Assembly (NCBI GenBank): GCA_943914355.1
Contig: CALUBS010000009.1
Coordinates: 16,963-80,962, forward strand
Direction: 5' to 3'
From: an uncultured Corynebacterium sp.
Lineage (GTDB): Bacteria; Actinomycetota; Actinomycetes; Mycobacteriales; Mycobacteriaceae
Length of the DNA stretch: 64,000 nucleotides
A program made the position numbers and the translations under genes. The stretch's first letter is position 1, and each line of letters starts with the position of its first letter. The notes under the pieces are model-generated. The model searched no databases and was not told the origin of the DNA. It saw nothing but the letters and a program-made list of their open reading frames with translations. Positions 63,255 through 64,000 of the stretch are shown here, piece after piece.

Positions 63255-63449
63255 ATGAAGCAGAAGACCCACAAGGGCACCGCAAAGCGCATCAAGGTGA
63301 CCGGTTCCGGCAAGCTGCGCCGCGAGCAGGCAAACCGCCGCCACTTGCTGGAGGGCAAGCCTTCCAAGCGCACCCGTCGCCTCAAGGGCACCGAGTCCGT
63401 CTCCCAGCCAGACACCAAGCGCGTCAAGCGCCTGCTCGGTCGCGCCTAA
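63255..63449 (+). CDS. rpmI: 50S ribosomal protein L35
   Basis: 64 residues, very basic: [20 protein letters not shown] at the N-terminus and [16 protein letters not shown]. Typical length. Follows infC by 35 nt and precedes rplT, the standard operon. Confidence 0.97.
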   Translation: MKQKTHKGTAKRIKVTGSGKLRREQANRRHLLEGKPSKRTRRLKGTESVSQPDTKRVKRLLGRA

Positions 63450-63505
63450 AAGCGCCCAATCAACCCACATCCACCATCTCAATCAGAATTTAAGGAAGTA
63501 TTACT

Positions 63506-63889
63506 GTGGCACGAGTAAAGCGCTCAGTTAACGCAAAGAAGAAGCGTCGCGCGATCCTGAAGTCCGCCAAGGGCTACCGTGGCCAGCGTTCCCGCCTGTA
63601 CCGTAAGGCCAAGGAACAGTGGCTGCACTCTATGACTTACGCTTACCGCGACCGTCGCGCGCGTAAGTCTGAGTTCCGTAAGCTGTGGATCCAGCGCATC
63701 AACGCTGCTGCCCGCATGAACGACATCACCTACAACCGCCTCATCCACGGCCTGCGCTTGGCTGAGATCGAGGTAGACCGCAAGATCCTCGCCGAGCTTG
63801 CCGTCAACGACTTCGAGGCTTTCTCTGCACTGTGCGAGACCGCCAAGGCTGCCCTGCCCGAGGACGTCAACGCACCGAAGGCTGCGTAA
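63506..63889 (+). CDS. rplT: 50S ribosomal protein L20
   Basis: 127 residues: [59 protein letters not shown] and [20 protein letters not shown], all typical of L20, which binds 23S rRNA early in assembly and, in some bacteria, represses its own operon. GTG 63506. Followed by a hairpin (63919-63948). Confidence 0.97.
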   Translation: MARVKRSVNAKKKRRAILKSAKGYRGQRSRLYRKAKEQWLHSMTYAYRDRRARKSEFRKLWIQRINAAARMNDITYNRLIHGLRLAEIEVDRKILAELAVNDFEAFSALCETAKAALPEDVNAPKAA

Positions 63890-63918
63890 GCCTTCTCAGC
63901 TACATAGCTGCTTGCCCA

Positions 63919-63948
63919 CCCCATCACCGGTTAATCCCCGGCGTGGGG
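63919..63948 (+). terminator. GC-rich hairpin after rplT
   Basis: CCCCA pairs with TGGGG around a nested CCGG/CCGG helix; followed by GGTT rather than a T-tract. Confidence 0.45.
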
Positions 63949-63949
63949 G

Positions 63950-63996
63950 GTTAAACGACAAAACGTGTTGTTTTCCGGCGTGTCGAGTTAAACGAC
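63950..63996. repeat. Direct repeat GTTAAACGACA at window end
   Basis: GTTAAACGACA at 63950-63960 and again at 63986-63996, separated by 25 nt containing a TGTTGTTTT stretch. Unknown; the window ends 4 nt later. Confidence 0.6.
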
Positions 63997-64000
63997 ATTT

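Overview
The window is a stretch of a Corynebacterium chromosome (high-GC actinobacterium). This rests on gene content and order rather than on any search. It carries an ltbR-leuCD divergon, a ptsG-type glucose EIIBCA gene after rpsA, coaE-uvrB-uvrA, infC-rpmI-rplT, a class II HelD, a MutT1-type Nudix-phosphatase fusion, a DUF3515 protein, and many genes whose start codon lies 6-8 nt after a TANNNT -10 box (leaderless mRNAs). No rRNA, insertion sequence, integrase or CRISPR array was seen. The species cannot be fixed from the sequence alone.

Layout. 1-3630: end of a fumarylacetoacetate-hydrolase-family gene, a SAM methyltransferase, an isochorismate synthase and a secreted esterase. 3656-13289 (minus strand): a seven-gene cluster, the accessory highlight. 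It encodes a metal-type ABC transporter (lipoprotein, ATPase, ABC-3 permease) interleaved with four secreted or surface-anchored proteins. Five of the seven proteins share a roughly 180-residue repeat with GHxD and HxH signatures, seven copies in all. In the substrate-binding protein the repeat is inserted as a circular permutation. This corresponds to the functionally uncharacterised actinobacterial 'anchored repeat ABC transporter' / choice-of-anchor M families; histidine-rich metal capture at the cell surface feeding the transporter is the inferred role.

13532-16050: gltX followed by tRNA-Gln and two near-identical tRNA-Glu genes, with strong terminators and two long unexplained hairpins. 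16052-20910: two tandem YhgE/Pip membrane proteins. 21144-21443: a protein with 26 His in 99 residues, behind four GTTTTCA-type direct repeats. 21653-24423: ltbR and leuCD. 24562-36764: membrane protein, mutT1-like, gpsA, ddl, DUF3515, thiL, ung, DAK2, recG, biotinyl-like, rsmD, coaD, TauE. 36793-40226 (minus): an amino-acid ABC transporter translationally coupled to a DUF368 (PopT-type lipid carrier recycling) gene. 40590-48007: a tRNA-Leu(CAA) lacking a long variable arm, polA, winged-helix, small membrane, RDD and methyltransferase genes, rpsA. 48008-61506: ptsG, coaE, DUF4259, uvrB, two universal stress proteins, helD, a DoxX fusion with tandem repeats, an MBL hydrolase, uvrA. 61572-63889: a serine-hydrolase-like lipoprotein, then infC (apparent AUC start), rpmI, rplT.

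Functionally, most of the window is conserved housekeeping: leucine synthesis, peptidoglycan precursor (ddl), CoA synthesis (coaD, coaE), DNA repair (ung, recG, polA, uvrA, uvrB) and translation (gltX, tRNAs, rpsA, infC, rpmI, rplT). The accessory parts are the anchored-repeat transporter cluster and the His-rich protein, which both point to transition-metal handling. Nothing here proves which metal.
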